Shown here in pieces: positions 1 through 8,482 of a stretch of DNA of 64,000 nt. This stretch comes from Clostridia bacterium (GTDB taxonomy: Bacteria > Bacillota > Clostridia > Lachnospirales > Anaerotignaceae). The position numbers were made by a program, and so were the translations under genes. The DNA lies in contig RZZU01000004.1 in the NCBI GenBank assembly GCA_009929735.1, forward strand, positions 1-64,000. Direction: 5' to 3'. Position 1 is the first letter of the stretch; the number at the start of each line of letters is the position of its first letter. The notes under the pieces are model-generated. The model searched no databases, was not told the origin of the DNA, and worked only from the letters and a program-made list of their open reading frames with translations.

Positions 1-489
1 CACGTTTTCTGATATAGAACGGCTTTCCTCCTGGGCCATACTTGAAAGCAGCGTAATCATGAATTCGCCTTTAGAGTCAAAGGTCCCGATATCTTCCTTC
101 TGGAAATATACCTCAATCCCGTATTCTTTTAGAAGCCGGATGCATATAAGCGAATCAACGGTATTCCTTGCGAAGCGGGATATGGATTTCGTGATTATCA
201 AATCGAATGCTCCTGCTTTCGCATCGCTCATCATTTTTTGAAATTCTACTCTCATTTTTTGTGAGGTTCCTGTAATGCCTTCGTCAGCATACAATTTTAC
301 AAAGATTAAATCGGAGCGTTCTTCCACATATTTCAGGTAATAGTCTCTTTGCGCTTCGATGCTATTTAACTGCTCGTCACTGCTGGTTGAAACTCTGGCA
401 TAAATCGCCACACGGCGTTTTTGGTAAAATGGTTCATACAGCTTTTCGACTTTTGGATAGACCTTGATTTTATGTATTATCTTTTTCAT
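1..489 (-). CDS. Serine site-specific recombinase, N-terminal part (cut by window edge)
   Basis: The gene reads leftward from the ATG at 489 and stays open to base 1, so only about 163 codons are visible. They form a resolvase/invertase catalytic domain: the nucleophile is the serine of YARVS (residue 34), and the arginine-rich SISRFARN motif lies near residue 105. The enzyme would cut and rejoin DNA at short att sites to move the element it sits on. A GAGGT site lies just before the ATG, and the SHOCT-like gene ends 9 bases upstream, so the two are probably cotranscribed. The N-terminal position of the catalytic domain and the basic lead suggest a large serine recombinase of the conjugative-transposon/phage type. 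That is inference, because the C-terminal DNA-binding part lies outside the window. Confidence 0.88.
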   Translation of the reverse strand, partial: MKKIIHKIKVYPKVEKLYEPFYQKRRVAIYARVSTSSDEQLNSIEAQRDYYLKYVEERSDLIFVKLYADEGITGTSQKMRVEFQKMMSDAKAGAFDLIITKSISRFARNTVDSLICIRLLKEYGIEVYFQKEDIGTFDSKGEFMITLLSSMAQEESRSISENV

Positions 490-498
490 TCCATGACC

Positions 499-657
499 TC
501 AATCCAAAATGCCGATTAAGGGCTTAAGCTCAGCCTGTGCTTTTTTACGGACTGCCTCAGCCTCTTCGGCTTTAAGCAAACCTTCTCTTTGCAGATTAAT
601 CAATAACAGTTTTATTAACTGATAATCCATCTCTTTTTCAGTGGAATTCTTATCCAT
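499..657 (-). CDS. Small SHOCT-like protein next to the recombinase
   Basis: This is a 52-residue acidic/basic helical protein. The start chosen is the ATG at 657, because an AAAGGAGGT site lies 7 bases upstream; the in-frame ATG six bases earlier would sit directly on that site. The middle (residues about 17-35, LLLINLQREGLL then an EEAEAVRKK run) fits the SHOCT pattern of two short helices around a GLL turn. Such proteins often accompany recombinases and integrases of clostridial mobile elements, but their role is unknown. It precedes the recombinase by 9 bases and is probably in the same transcript. The fold name is a pattern match only. Confidence 0.65.
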   Translation of the reverse strand: MDKNSTEKEMDYQLIKLLLINLQREGLLKAEEAEAVRKKAQAELKPLIGILD

Positions 658-744
658 ATTCATGACCTCCTTTACAAGACCACTCATATGAATTGCTCAA
701 AAACGCTGAAAAGTCAAGGCTTTGGTTGATAATTTCGATTTTAT

Positions 745-797
745 ACCCTCGCTAACGATTGATACCTTCGCTAACGAAAGGAAACCCTCGCTAACGA
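745..797 (+). repeat. Three iteron-like 14-bp direct repeats
   Basis: The motif ACCCTCGCTAACGA occurs at 745-758, 764-777 (one base different: ACCTTCGC) and 784-797, at 19- and 20-bp spacing, about two helical turns. The array lies between the recombinase/SHOCT pair and the presumed end of the mobile element. The even spacing suggests a binding array for a protein acting at the element end or at the promoter of the leftward pair. Confidence 0.8.
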
Positions 798-837
798 TTT
801 GTCAGGAAGGGTGTTCATTGTATCAATAATATCAGCA

Positions 838-933
838 TTAGCCAAGAAAAGCAACGTTCTTAATTACGCCATCCTCTACATCAAACTCTAGTCTTGCGGC
901 GCAAACTCCTTTAGTATTAAAGTTGTAATGCAT
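838..933 (-). pseudogene. TSCPD-domain protein, 5' fragment interrupted by the mobile element
   Basis: From ATG 933 (GGAGGG 6 bases upstream) the reading gives 31 codons beginning MHYNFNTKGVCAARLEFDVE and ending IKNVAFLG, then a stop. This matches the start of the small four-cysteine TSCPD proteins (TIGR03905 type). Those normally continue with a second glycine and a cysteine (GGC.GN) and run to about 80 residues. The match ends exactly where the sequence becomes that of the mobile element, so the gene was probably split by integration. The missing 3' part would be expected beyond the left edge. The function of TSCPD proteins is poorly known. Confidence 0.75.
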
Positions 934-1225
934 TATTTGCCCTCCTTGCACTTAAAAAATACTGTAACAGCATATCATATAAATTGACATAATTCAATCA
1001 TTATAAATCCCTCTTTCTTCCTATTAAATATAAACAGGGTAGGTGCCATGATTTTCTTTCCTTTTTTATCCGCTTTTTGAAAATCCATACATCAGTCGAC
1101 TATGAATAGAATTATTGTGAAAAACTGCATAAAAATGGAACAACATCTTTCTATTATAAATGCAATTTTTTTGTATATAATTGCACTTTTTTTTGTTTTT
1201 TTCTTTGGAAAATATGAAATATTCC

Positions 1226-1254
1226 TTGCACAAAGTATTATTTTGAGATACAAT
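1226..1254 (+). promoter_or_regulatory. Sigma-A promoter of the ferredoxin gene
   Basis: TTGCAC at 1226-1231 and TACAAT at 1249-1254 are separated by 17 bases, 35 bases before the ferredoxin start. The preceding 934-1225 is AT-rich and I see no gene in it. Confidence 0.75.
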
Positions 1255-1288
1255 AGGCTTTGTAGAATGAAGAAGGAGGTGTTTTAAA

Positions 1289-1459
1289 ATGGCTCACAAA
1301 ATCGGACCTGAATGTATTGGTTGTGGCGCTTGCGCTGGCGAATGTCCAACAAGCTGCATCGTTGACGCTGGCGGCGTTTTTGAAATCAAAGCTGCTGAAT
1401 GCATCGATTGCGGTACATGTGTTGGTGCCTGTCCTACAGGTGCAATTAAACCCGAATAA
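1289..1459 (+). CDS. 2[4Fe-4S] ferredoxin
   Basis: This 56-residue protein is a small soluble electron carrier for reductases, hydrogenases and Rnf-type complexes of anaerobes. Two CxxCxxCxxxCP clusters are complete: CIGCGACAGECP at residues 9-20 and CIDCGTCVGACP at residues 38-49, the classic clostridial layout and length. The start follows AAGGAGGT by 8 bases. It is monocistronic, with its own promoter upstream and a hairpin terminator 15 bases downstream. It is unrelated to the mobile element on its left and is probably ancestral chromosome. Confidence 0.95.
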   Translation: MAHKIGPECIGCGACAGECPTSCIVDAGGVFEIKAAECIDCGTCVGACPTGAIKPE

Positions 1460-1473
1460 TTTTTACTTAAAAA

Positions 1474-1497
1474 AGTGGGCGAAAGCCCATTTTTTTG
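1474..1497 (+). terminator. Intrinsic terminator of the ferredoxin gene
   Basis: A TGGGC/GCCCA stem closes a GAAA tetraloop and is followed by seven T residues. Confidence 0.85.
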
Positions 1498-2030
1498 TTT
1501 TTAAAATTCATTCTAAATTTCGATTTAAAGATTGGTTTTCATACAGTCAAAAATATTTATTTCTCATCTTCCTAAAGCCTGCTACCATAAAACGCATACA
1601 AAAACTTTTCGGTTAGTCCCCTTTTCATATCATAAATTCCTTTTGGGAATATGACAATATATTCTGCAATGCAAGCTTTTTACATACCGTTGCCCTATGC
1701 TTCAAAAACATAATTAAGTGCTGTATATGATAATTTATAGGAAATTCCAATTTTTGTTTTCACATAAGAATACCACTCAGTTTATAATCCCACATGACCA
1801 AGAATTAAATTTCTTATTTTATCTTTTTCTAAAAAAGCTTTCTGTGCAGCTGAATTCTTTCAGCCACAAAAAATCAACCTCTCCCTCCTGCTTTTATTCC
1901 TTTGTTTTCAATAAAATGCATTATTATGCATTTTGGCTACTTTTTGGTTTCAAGTCAAAATTCTATAAACAAAGTATTTTGAAAAACTCAATATAAGAAT
2001 CTGATTTGTATGACCCACTTGATTACAACT
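1498..2030. other. AT-rich intergenic region, no gene seen
   Basis: This stretch of about 530 bases is very AT-rich. Open frames here have no ribosome site and low-complexity translations rich in F, K, S and L. I see no convincing gene or RNA. Confidence 0.6.
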
Positions 2031-2060
2031 AAAAACCCCCTGCAATAAATTGCAGGGGGG
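2031..2060 (-). terminator. Intrinsic terminator of gdhA
   Basis: Read leftward, a 10-bp CCCCCTGCAA/TTGCAGGGGG stem is followed by TTTTT. A second, weaker hairpin (TCCGTTTA/TAAACGGA, 2100-2124) lies between it and the gdhA stop codon. Confidence 0.85.
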
Positions 2061-2187
2061 TACTCTATTAGGAATCAGCCTAAATTTTCATCTTCTTCAT
2101 CCGTTTAGCCCTTAATTAAACGGACTTTTTTAAAACTGTTATTGTTTGAGATGACGCCCTTGGCATCTCATCAATAAATTCGGCTTA

Positions 2188-3534
2188 TTATACTAAGCCC
2201 TGAGCCATCATAGCCGCAGCTACCTTCTTGAAGCCAGCGATATTAGCACCAGCTACCAAGTCATAACCTAAGCCATATTCTTCAGCTGCTTCTACAGATA
2301 CAGCATGAATGTTCTTCATAATACCTTTCAACTTTGCATCTACTTCTTCAGCAGACCAGTTGTATCTCATGGAGTTCTGAGCCATTTCCAATGCGGAAAC
2401 TGCAACACCACCAGCATTAACTGCTTTGGAAGGACCAACAACTAAGCCTTTGCTCTGAATGAATGTCAATGCTTCGTTTGTTGTAGGCATATTTGCAACT
2501 TCAATGTAATATTTTGTGCCGTTGCTAATGATTTTCTGTGCTTCGTCCATGTTGATTTCATTCTGTGTTGCACAAGGCATACAAATATCAACTTTAACTT
2601 CCCAAGGCTTTGTCTTAGCAACAAATTTGCAGCCAAATTTGTCAGCATAATCCTGAGCACGGTCACGGCCAGAAACTCTCATTTCAACTAAATAATCAAT
2701 TTTTTCCTGTGTTACAATACCATCAGGATCATATACATAGCCGTCAGGACCGGAAAGTGTTACTACTTTACCGCCTAATTCAGCTACCTTCTGGCAAACA
2801 CCCCAAGCAACGTTACCGAAACCGGAGATAGCTACTGTCTTGCCCTGCATTGTATCACCCAAGTGAGTCAATACTTCGTTTACATAGTATGTTGCACCAA
2901 AGCCTGTAGCTTCGGGTCTGATTAAAGAACCACCAAATTCAAGGTTCTTGCCTGTGAGAACGCCGTTTTCCCAAACGCCTTTGATTCTCTTATACTGTCC
3001 ATACAGGAAACCAATTTCTCTGCCGCCAACACCAATGTCGCCAGCAGGTACGTCTACATCAGGACCGATGTGTCTGTACAGTTCTGTCATGAAAGCCTGG
3101 CAAAATCTCATGATTTCCATATCGCTCTTGCCTCTAGGATCGAAGTCGGAACCACCTTTACCGCCACCGATAGGCAATCCTGTCAAGCTGTTTTTGAAAA
3201 TCTGTTCAAAGCCAAGGAACTTGATGATGCCAATGTATACGGAAGGATGGAAACGAAGACCGCCCTTGTAAGGTCCAATTGCACTGCTAAACTGTACTCT
3301 GAAACCACGGTTAACTTGTACTTTGCCTGCGTCATCAACCCATGTTACTCTAAAAGAAACACCTCTTTCAGGTTCAACCATTCTTTCTAACAAACCTGTT
3401 TTTTCATATTCAGGATGTGTTTCTACTACTTTCTCAATAGAATGAAAAACCTCTTCTACTGTCTGGATGAATTCGGGCTCACCTGCATTGCGTTTTTTAA
3501 CCTGTTCGATTACACTTGCCATATAAGCGTTCAT
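2188..3534 (-). CDS. gdhA: Glutamate dehydrogenase (50-kDa hexameric type)
   Basis: This 448-residue enzyme oxidatively deaminates glutamate to 2-oxoglutarate and ammonia, or runs in reverse. Length and key residues match the Clostridium symbiosum enzyme: substrate lysines near 90 (GPYKGGLRF) and 114, catalytic K126 in PIGGGKGG, the catalytic aspartate in DVDVPAGDIGVGG near 166, and a Rossmann glycine motif SGFGNVAWG near 240. The start follows GGAGG with normal spacing. It is monocistronic with its own terminator. NAD specificity is likely from that resemblance but cannot be proved by reading. In amino-acid-fermenting Clostridia the enzyme feeds glutamate catabolism. Confidence 0.96.
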   Translation of the reverse strand: MNAYMASVIEQVKKRNAGEPEFIQTVEEVFHSIEKVVETHPEYEKTGLLERMVEPERGVSFRVTWVDDAGKVQVNRGFRVQFSSAIGPYKGGLRFHPSVYIGIIKFLGFEQIFKNSLTGLPIGGGKGGSDFDPRGKSDMEIMRFCQAFMTELYRHIGPDVDVPAGDIGVGGREIGFLYGQYKRIKGVWENGVLTGKNLEFGGSLIRPEATGFGATYYVNEVLTHLGDTMQGKTVAISGFGNVAWGVCQKVAELGGKVVTLSGPDGYVYDPDGIVTQEKIDYLVEMRVSGRDRAQDYADKFGCKFVAKTKPWEVKVDICMPCATQNEINMDEAQKIISNGTKYYIEVANMPTTNEALTFIQSKGLVVGPSKAVNAGGVAVSALEMAQNSMRYNWSAEEVDAKLKGIMKNIHAVSVEAAEEYGLGYDLVAGANIAGFKKVAAAMMAQGLV

Positions 3535-3981
3535 AACTCATTGCCTCCTACATTTTGTCTTTTCTTTAACTTTGTTCTAATGTATTACTTGAAAAACACG
3601 CCTCGCCTTTGAAGCATCTTTTCATAAAAAACCTGGTGATTTTATCTTTTATTTGAACAATAAACCCTAAACCACCTTGTTGTACGTTGATATTATAACA
3701 CGTTTTTTTCTTTTGTGTAGTATTTTTTTGAAGTTTTAGCTTTATTTTTACACAATTTTTTTCTGCTTAAATTATGCAAAAAAACGTTTAATATTTATTT
3801 TGAGCTATTTTGCCCTTTTCTTTATAAATTATCACAACAAAATACCGCATTTTCCACTATGTTTAGTCATTTTTAACAACATTTCTTTTCTTAAAGTTAA
3901 CCCCTTTTTTCTTCATCTTGAATAGCACCCCCTTGTAAGATAAGAAGGAGGGTCCCCATGGTCCTTCTGTTATCATTTCCA
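3535..3981 (-). promoter_or_regulatory. Leader and upstream region of gdhA; AT-rich spacer
   Basis: A TATAAT hexamer reading leftward (3692-3697) is the best -10 candidate for gdhA; I could not find a good -35 at 17 bases. That would give a 5' leader of about 150 bases. The rest, up to the mreB terminator, is AT-rich with no supported gene. A short inverted repeat (AGAAGGA/TCCTTCT) lies near 3942-3968. Confidence 0.45.
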
Positions 3982-4010
3982 CAAAAAAAGATGCGGTTTT
4001 TTTAACCGCA
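3982..4010 (-). terminator. Intrinsic terminator of the ftsE-mreB gene cluster
   Basis: Read leftward, TGCGGTT/AACCGCA closes a short A-rich loop and is followed by a T-rich tail (3983-3989), 7 bases past the mreB stop codon. Confidence 0.85.
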
Positions 4011-4016
4011 CCCATT

Positions 4017-5060
4017 CTACCTTCTTGAAAAAAAGCCCATTCTCCCTTTTTTCTCTTCTCCTGCGCTGTCAGCCATAAACTCAATATATCGTCCTGTACC
4101 AATCGCAACACAGCTTACAGCATCTTCAGCAACCATTGTATTGATGCCCATCTTACTTTGTATTAATTTATCCAACCCATATATCAAGCTACCGCCGCCG
4201 GTCATAACAATTCCCCGCTCATAAATATCAGCAGCCAACTCTGGAGGCATGCGTTCCAAAACACCATGCACAGCATCCGTAATTGCCAAGGCAGACTCCA
4301 GCAGTGCCTCCAACATTTCATCCGAGGTAACGGTAATGTTTTTCGGCAAGCCTGTAATTAAATTACGCCCTCTAACATCCATGCTTACTGGCATAGAACG
4401 TTCAAAAACAGTGCCGATTTCAATTTTCAATTCTTCTGCGGTGCGTTCGCCTATTAATACATTATGCTTTTTTCTCATGTAACGAATAATTGCTTCATCA
4501 AAATTATCACCGGCAATTTTTAAAGAGTGACTTACTACCGCACCACCTAAAGAAATTACGGCAATATCCGTTGTTCCGCCGCCGATATCAACGACCATAC
4601 TTCCGCATGCCCTTGAAATATCAATGCCAGAACCAATCGCTGCGGCAATAGGCTCTTCAATAATATGCACACGTCTTGCGCCCGCCTGCCTCGTTGCATC
4701 CTCAACCGCACGCTTCTCCACTTCTGTTACGCTGCTAGGCACACAAACAGCAATGGTTGGCTTTACAAAAGAACGTTTCCCGAGGGCTTTTTCAATAAAA
4801 TATTGCAGCATTTTTTCCGTTACATCATAATTGGAAATAACACCTTCCCTTAACGGACGAATTGCAACAATATTGCCAGGGGTTCTGCCCAGCATACGCC
4901 TCGCTTCTTCTCCGACCGCTAAAATGCTGTTGCTGTCTTTATCAATGGCAACCACAGAGGGTTCCCGAATGACAATCCCCTGCCCCTTGATATAAACCAA
5001 TACGCTTGCGGTACCCAAGTCTATTCCTATATTTTCGCCAAAACTCATAAAATTGAACAT
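4017..5060 (-). CDS. mreB: Rod-shape actin homologue, MreB/Mbl family
   Basis: This 347-residue bacterial actin forms membrane-bound filaments that steer the elongasome along the lateral wall. The actin-ATPase signature is intact: the phosphate-1 loop GIDLGTASV near residue 11, the phosphate-2 loop VVDIGGGTTDIAV near 155, and the adenosine loop MTGGGSLIYGLD near 287. The start at 5060 is chosen for the AAAGGAG 7 bases upstream; an earlier in-frame ATG (5093) has none. The gene lies 110 bases behind the S41 peptidase and ends at a strong terminator, so it closes the ftsEX cluster. Whether it is the MreB, Mbl or MreBH paralogue cannot be decided here, because no mreC/mreD is adjacent. Confidence 0.93.
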   Translation of the reverse strand: MFNFMSFGENIGIDLGTASVLVYIKGQGIVIREPSVVAIDKDSNSILAVGEEARRMLGRTPGNIVAIRPLREGVISNYDVTEKMLQYFIEKALGKRSFVKPTIAVCVPSSVTEVEKRAVEDATRQAGARRVHIIEEPIAAAIGSGIDISRACGSMVVDIGGGTTDIAVISLGGAVVSHSLKIAGDNFDEAIIRYMRKKHNVLIGERTAEELKIEIGTVFERSMPVSMDVRGRNLITGLPKNITVTSDEMLEALLESALAITDAVHGVLERMPPELAADIYERGIVMTGGGSLIYGLDKLIQSKMGINTMVAEDAVSCVAIGTGRYIEFMADSAGEEKKGRMGFFSRR

Positions 5061-5170
5061 CGTGACGCTCCTTTGTCTTTCTAAAATCCCCATTTTTCTT
5101 TCAGTATACTGGAAAGCATCTCGTCTGAAAAGATGTTTTTTATAAAAAAGAATGTAAAATTACCTTTTCT

Positions 5171-6361
5171 TTAAAGTTTCCCCTCCAGGATACGAATACC
5201 CTCTTTTAATTGTGTGTCCTCCGCTTCAGGAATTTCACTTCCATCCGTATAATATTCTGGCAGTTCAACAACCTCATCCGGTGTAATTCCTGTACCATGG
5301 ATGGATGTTCCGTTTGGTGTAAAGTATTTCTGAATCGTAAGATTCAGACCCGAACCATCAGGCAAAGTAAAAAGCCTCTGTACCAAACCCTTGCCAAACG
5401 TCTGGGTTCCCACTAAAGTGGCAGCACCCATATCTTTTGCCGCTCCTGCGAAGATTTCGGAAGCACTGGCACTGTTGCCATTCACCAAAACCACCATAGG
5501 AATGTCTGCATATTTGTCATCTAAAACAAGCTCTTCCCGATTCCCGTCCTTATCCTCCGTATAAACCATAACTCCCTGGGGCAAAAGTTCATCCCCAATA
5601 CGGTAGACAGAGCGCACCAAGCCTCCGGGGTTATTTCTCAAATCCAAAACCAAGCCCTTCATATCTTGTGCTTGCAGTCCTTTTAAAGCTTCCATGAACT
5701 GGTCATACGTATTTTCTTTAAATCCAGTGATTTGAATATACCCTTTTTCCTCATCCAACATTCTGCTTTCAACACTTTGCATAACAACATCTTCTCGTTG
5801 AATGCTAACTGTATGATTCATTCCGTCACTGGGGCGCAACACTTCAAGTTCAACCGTGCTTCCTACGGGGCCACGCATTTTTTCGGCAACCTCATTTAAG
5901 GTAAGTCCCGAAACATCAACGCCATCAACCTTTTTGATGATATCTCCCTCCAAAATTCCAGCCCCTTGTGCAGGGTAGCCTTTCATTAAGGAATATACAG
6001 TAACTTCGCCGTCCTCCGTTTGAAAAACCTTTACACCGATTCCCTCAAAATGACCATTGGTATTTTGCATATATTGGTTTAAATTATCAGCAGTCATATA
6101 ATATGTATATCTGTCGCCGACTCCTGCAACCATTCCTGCATACATTCCCTCTTTGAGCATATCCTTATTTAAGTCATCCACATAATATCTATCCAAAAAA
6201 TCTTCAATCACAGCTGTTTTTGCCGTCTTTGACATCTCGATATTAAAGGGCAGATACTCCCAAGGAATCCACTGCTGAACCAGTGCAGTCCTCCAAATTA
6301 AAGTAACCGCCACCACCACCGCTAGCGCAGAGCCAAAGCCCTTCCAAAAATCTTTTTTCAT
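5171..6361 (-). CDS. S41-family carboxy-terminal processing peptidase (CtpA/CtpB-like)
   Basis: This 396-residue serine protease acts outside the membrane on protein C-termini. A single N-terminal membrane segment (residues about 9-28) is followed by a helical region, a PDZ domain (about 105-180, with EGIGV and the GILEGDIIKKVDG core) and the S41 protease domain. The catalytic serine lies in NGNSASASE (residues about 295-302) and the general-base lysine in TFGKG (K324). In Firmicutes such peptidases process wall hydrolases or sporulation signals, and the position behind ftsEX suggests a wall-remodelling substrate. The gap to ftsX (6362-6545) has no gene, but a long-range stem (6445-6452 with 6530-6537) followed leftward by a T run could attenuate read-through. 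Confidence 0.92.
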   Translation of the reverse strand: MKKDFWKGFGSALAVVVAVTLIWRTALVQQWIPWEYLPFNIEMSKTAKTAVIEDFLDRYYVDDLNKDMLKEGMYAGMVAGVGDRYTYYMTADNLNQYMQNTNGHFEGIGVKVFQTEDGEVTVYSLMKGYPAQGAGILEGDIIKKVDGVDVSGLTLNEVAEKMRGPVGSTVELEVLRPSDGMNHTVSIQREDVVMQSVESRMLDEEKGYIQITGFKENTYDQFMEALKGLQAQDMKGLVLDLRNNPGGLVRSVYRIGDELLPQGVMVYTEDKDGNREELVLDDKYADIPMVVLVNGNSASASEIFAGAAKDMGAATLVGTQTFGKGLVQRLFTLPDGSGLNLTIQKYFTPNGTSIHGTGITPDEVVELPEYYTDGSEIPEAEDTQLKEGIRILEGKL

Positions 6362-6545
6362 CCATTTCTCGCCTCGTTTTCTTACGACTTTCTTTTATCC
6401 TATGAACGGCAAGCGAAAAACATACCCTAACGCCTTCAGTAAAAAACCATCCCGCTCAGGTTCTTTTTTTGAAAGCCGCCTTTGCAAATTCATCGCCGCA
6501 GCCTTCCTTTGCAAAAATCCTTACTGCCAGGATGGTTCCCATTAT

Positions 6546-7445
6546 TTATACTCGCAAATGCTTATGAATGGAGGTTACACTGCCGATTACCCCCAAAAGA
6601 ATACCAAAAATTAATGCCACAGGGAATAGGAAAACAAAAATATCGCCCATAAGCCTAAATTGAATCATCTTAATAACCGGAAAATAACTGTACAGCGCGC
6701 TGATCACCTTTGCGTAAATAGGCATTCCGATGAATAAAGGAATGATCGCACCAACCACTCCGATAATTACGCCTTCAATGATAAATGGCCATCGAATAAA
6801 CCAGTCTGTCGCACCAACGTATTTCATAATGTTAATTTCAATTCTTCTGTTTACAACAGAAATACGTATGGTATTCATGATAATCATAATGGAGATAGCA
6901 CCCAAAATCAGCATGACCAAAATACTAGCAATATTGAACACCTTGTTCGCCTTCATAATCAGTTCCGTTTCCGTCTGACCATGACGGATATTGTCGATAC
7001 CATCAATTCCCTTCAAAGCATCCAAAACACTGGTTTGGTTTTCGATTTTATCCAACGTAATCTGAAAAGAATGCGACAAGGGATTATTGGAATCGTCCAG
7101 CCCTTCAAAAATATCCTCCTCAGAACCCCAATCAGCCTTTAATGCTTCCAACGCATCACTGGGAGAAACATATTGAACCTCTAAAACATGGTCTATTTTT
7201 TCAATTTTATTTTTCATATCCTCGATTTCCTGGCTGTTAGGGTTACCCCCAATAAAAACAGAAATACCAATGGAATCCTCCATTTGTTGCAAAATATGCT
7301 GCAAATTAGTTGCAACGCAATAGGAGAAGGACATGATGGAAATACAAGCCATTACCGCTAAAATAGATGCCATTGTCATCAGCAGGTTTTTTTTCAATCC
7401 GCTAAGGCCTTCTTTAAAAAAATATTTAATTGTACTAGGCCTCAT
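6546..7445 (-). CDS. ftsX: Cell-division ABC transporter permease FtsX
   Basis: This 299-residue membrane protein pairs with the FtsE ATPase to signal across the membrane and activate peptidoglycan hydrolases. It has one membrane segment near residues 20-45, a large extracellular loop (about 45-165), then three C-terminal segments, the normal FtsX plan. The start at 7445 lies inside the 3' end of ftsE with AAAGGTGG 8 bases upstream; the overlap implies translational coupling. No EnvC-like or NlpC/P60 hydrolase gene sits in the operon. The S41 peptidase that follows may fill a related role, or the hydrolase may be elsewhere. Confidence 0.94.
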   Translation of the reverse strand: MRPSTIKYFFKEGLSGLKKNLLMTMASILAVMACISIMSFSYCVATNLQHILQQMEDSIGISVFIGGNPNSQEIEDMKNKIEKIDHVLEVQYVSPSDALEALKADWGSEEDIFEGLDDSNNPLSHSFQITLDKIENQTSVLDALKGIDGIDNIRHGQTETELIMKANKVFNIASILVMLILGAISIMIIMNTIRISVVNRRIEINIMKYVGATDWFIRWPFIIEGVIIGVVGAIIPLFIGMPIYAKVISALYSYFPVIKMIQFRLMGDIFVFLFPVALIFGILLGVIGSVTSIHKHLRV

Positions 7446-8121
7446 CACTATAACCACCTTTTTTTATATCTCTAACAATATGCCCCTGCTTTAATGTTAC
7501 AACTCTCTTTTGCATATCATCCACAATATCCCTTGCGTGCGTTGCCATTACAATGGTAGTTCCTCGTTTATTAATATCGTCCAACAGCTGCATGATGCCC
7601 CAAGCCGTTTCGGGATCAAGATTCCCCGTAGGTTCATCGCAGATTAAGATGGGCGGATTATTTACAATTGCCCTTGCCAAAGCAGTTCTCTGCTGCTCAC
7701 CGCCCGAAAGTTGGTTAGGAAAGCTTCTTCCTTTTTTTCCCAATCCGACCAACGACAGCACCGCCGGCACATTTCTTCGAATAATACGGCTAGGTGCTTC
7801 AATCACCCGCATGGCAAATGCAACATTTTCATACACCGTTTTATTGGGCAACAGTCTGAAATCCTGAAAAACAACACCTAAATTCCGCCGAAGATAAGGA
7901 ATTTGATTGCTGTTGAGTTCATTTGTACTTACTTTGTTAATTGTAATGTCTCCTATAGAAGGGTCTAATTCTTTTAAAAGCAGCTTAATTAAGGTAGATT
8001 TCCCCGAACCGCTGGAACCAACAATAAATACAAACTCTCCTTTTTCAATGTGTAAATTTAAGTTTTCCACACCGCGAGAGCCATTGGGGTAAGTTTTCGT
8101 TACGTTATTGAGCCAAATCAT
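7435..8121 (-). CDS. ftsE: Cell-division ABC transporter ATP-binding protein FtsE
   Basis: This 228-residue cytoplasmic ATPase drives FtsX. Walker A GSSGSGKST lies near residues 35-43, the ABC signature LSGGEQQR near 138, Walker B ILICDEPTGNLD near 158-170, and the switch histidine in MATHARD near 194. Length is typical. It is the first gene of the leftward ftsE-ftsX-S41 peptidase-mreB cluster. The 220 bases upstream are AT-rich and probably hold the promoter, though I could not place its boxes. Confidence 0.96.
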   Translation of the reverse strand: MIWLNNVTKTYPNGSRGVENLNLHIEKGEFVFIVGSSGSGKSTLIKLLLKELDPSIGDITINKVSTNELNSNQIPYLRRNLGVVFQDFRLLPNKTVYENVAFAMRVIEAPSRIIRRNVPAVLSLVGLGKKGRSFPNQLSGGEQQRTALARAIVNNPPILICDEPTGNLDPETAWGIMQLLDDINKRGTTIVMATHARDIVDDMQKRVVTLKQGHIVRDIKKGGYSDEA

Positions 8122-8340
8122 TAACGTATCTTCCTTTCTCTGTGAAATTTTAAAAAAATATGAACTGATTTTTCATATTTCGCCTTTTTCCGTGATAATG
8201 CAACATAAAGTATAGCATAAAACACCGGGCTGAACAACCCTTAAGCGGCATAAGGTTTCTTTCAAATTATTAAAAAATTGTTAATATGAGGCTATTCTTA
8301 CAAAGTATGAAATCTCTGGTATTTTCGAATGCTATTCTGA
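8122..8340. other. Upstream region of ftsE, no gene seen
   Basis: These roughly 220 AT-rich bases separate the ftsE start from the terminators of the regulator gene. No ORF with a ribosome site or convincing promoter was found. Confidence 0.5.
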
Positions 8341-8435
8341 ATCAAAAACAGAACCCCTTCTTCATGGGTTCCGCTTTTTTGATTTCATACAAAAAACAGA
8401 TGTTTTTACTGGTATCACCAAGTAAAAAACACCTG
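8341..8435 (-). terminator. Two successive terminators behind the CdaR-like gene
   Basis: Read leftward, the first hairpin (8397-8410 with 8421-8435, arms CAGATGTTTTTACT and AGTAAAAAACACCTG) is followed by TTTTTT. A second (GAACCC/GGGTTC, 8351-8371) is followed by TGTTTTTGAT. Together they insulate ftsE from the regulator transcript. Confidence 0.8.
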
Positions 8436-8482
8436 CTCTTATGCACAAAACTATTTCTGTAATTTGATAAAGAATGTCTAAA

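Noticed and set aside
1317..1616. 99-codon frame overlapping the ferredoxin in another phase
   Set aside because: It is a shadow of the ferredoxin cysteine-rich coding sequence and runs through its terminator.
1718..1996. 92-codon frame downstream of the ferredoxin
   Set aside because: AT-rich sequence, no ribosome site, low-complexity translation; most likely chance.
3863..4111. 82-codon minus-strand frame at the mreB 3' end
   Set aside because: It lies mostly in the terminator and the out-of-phase end of mreB, with no ribosome site.
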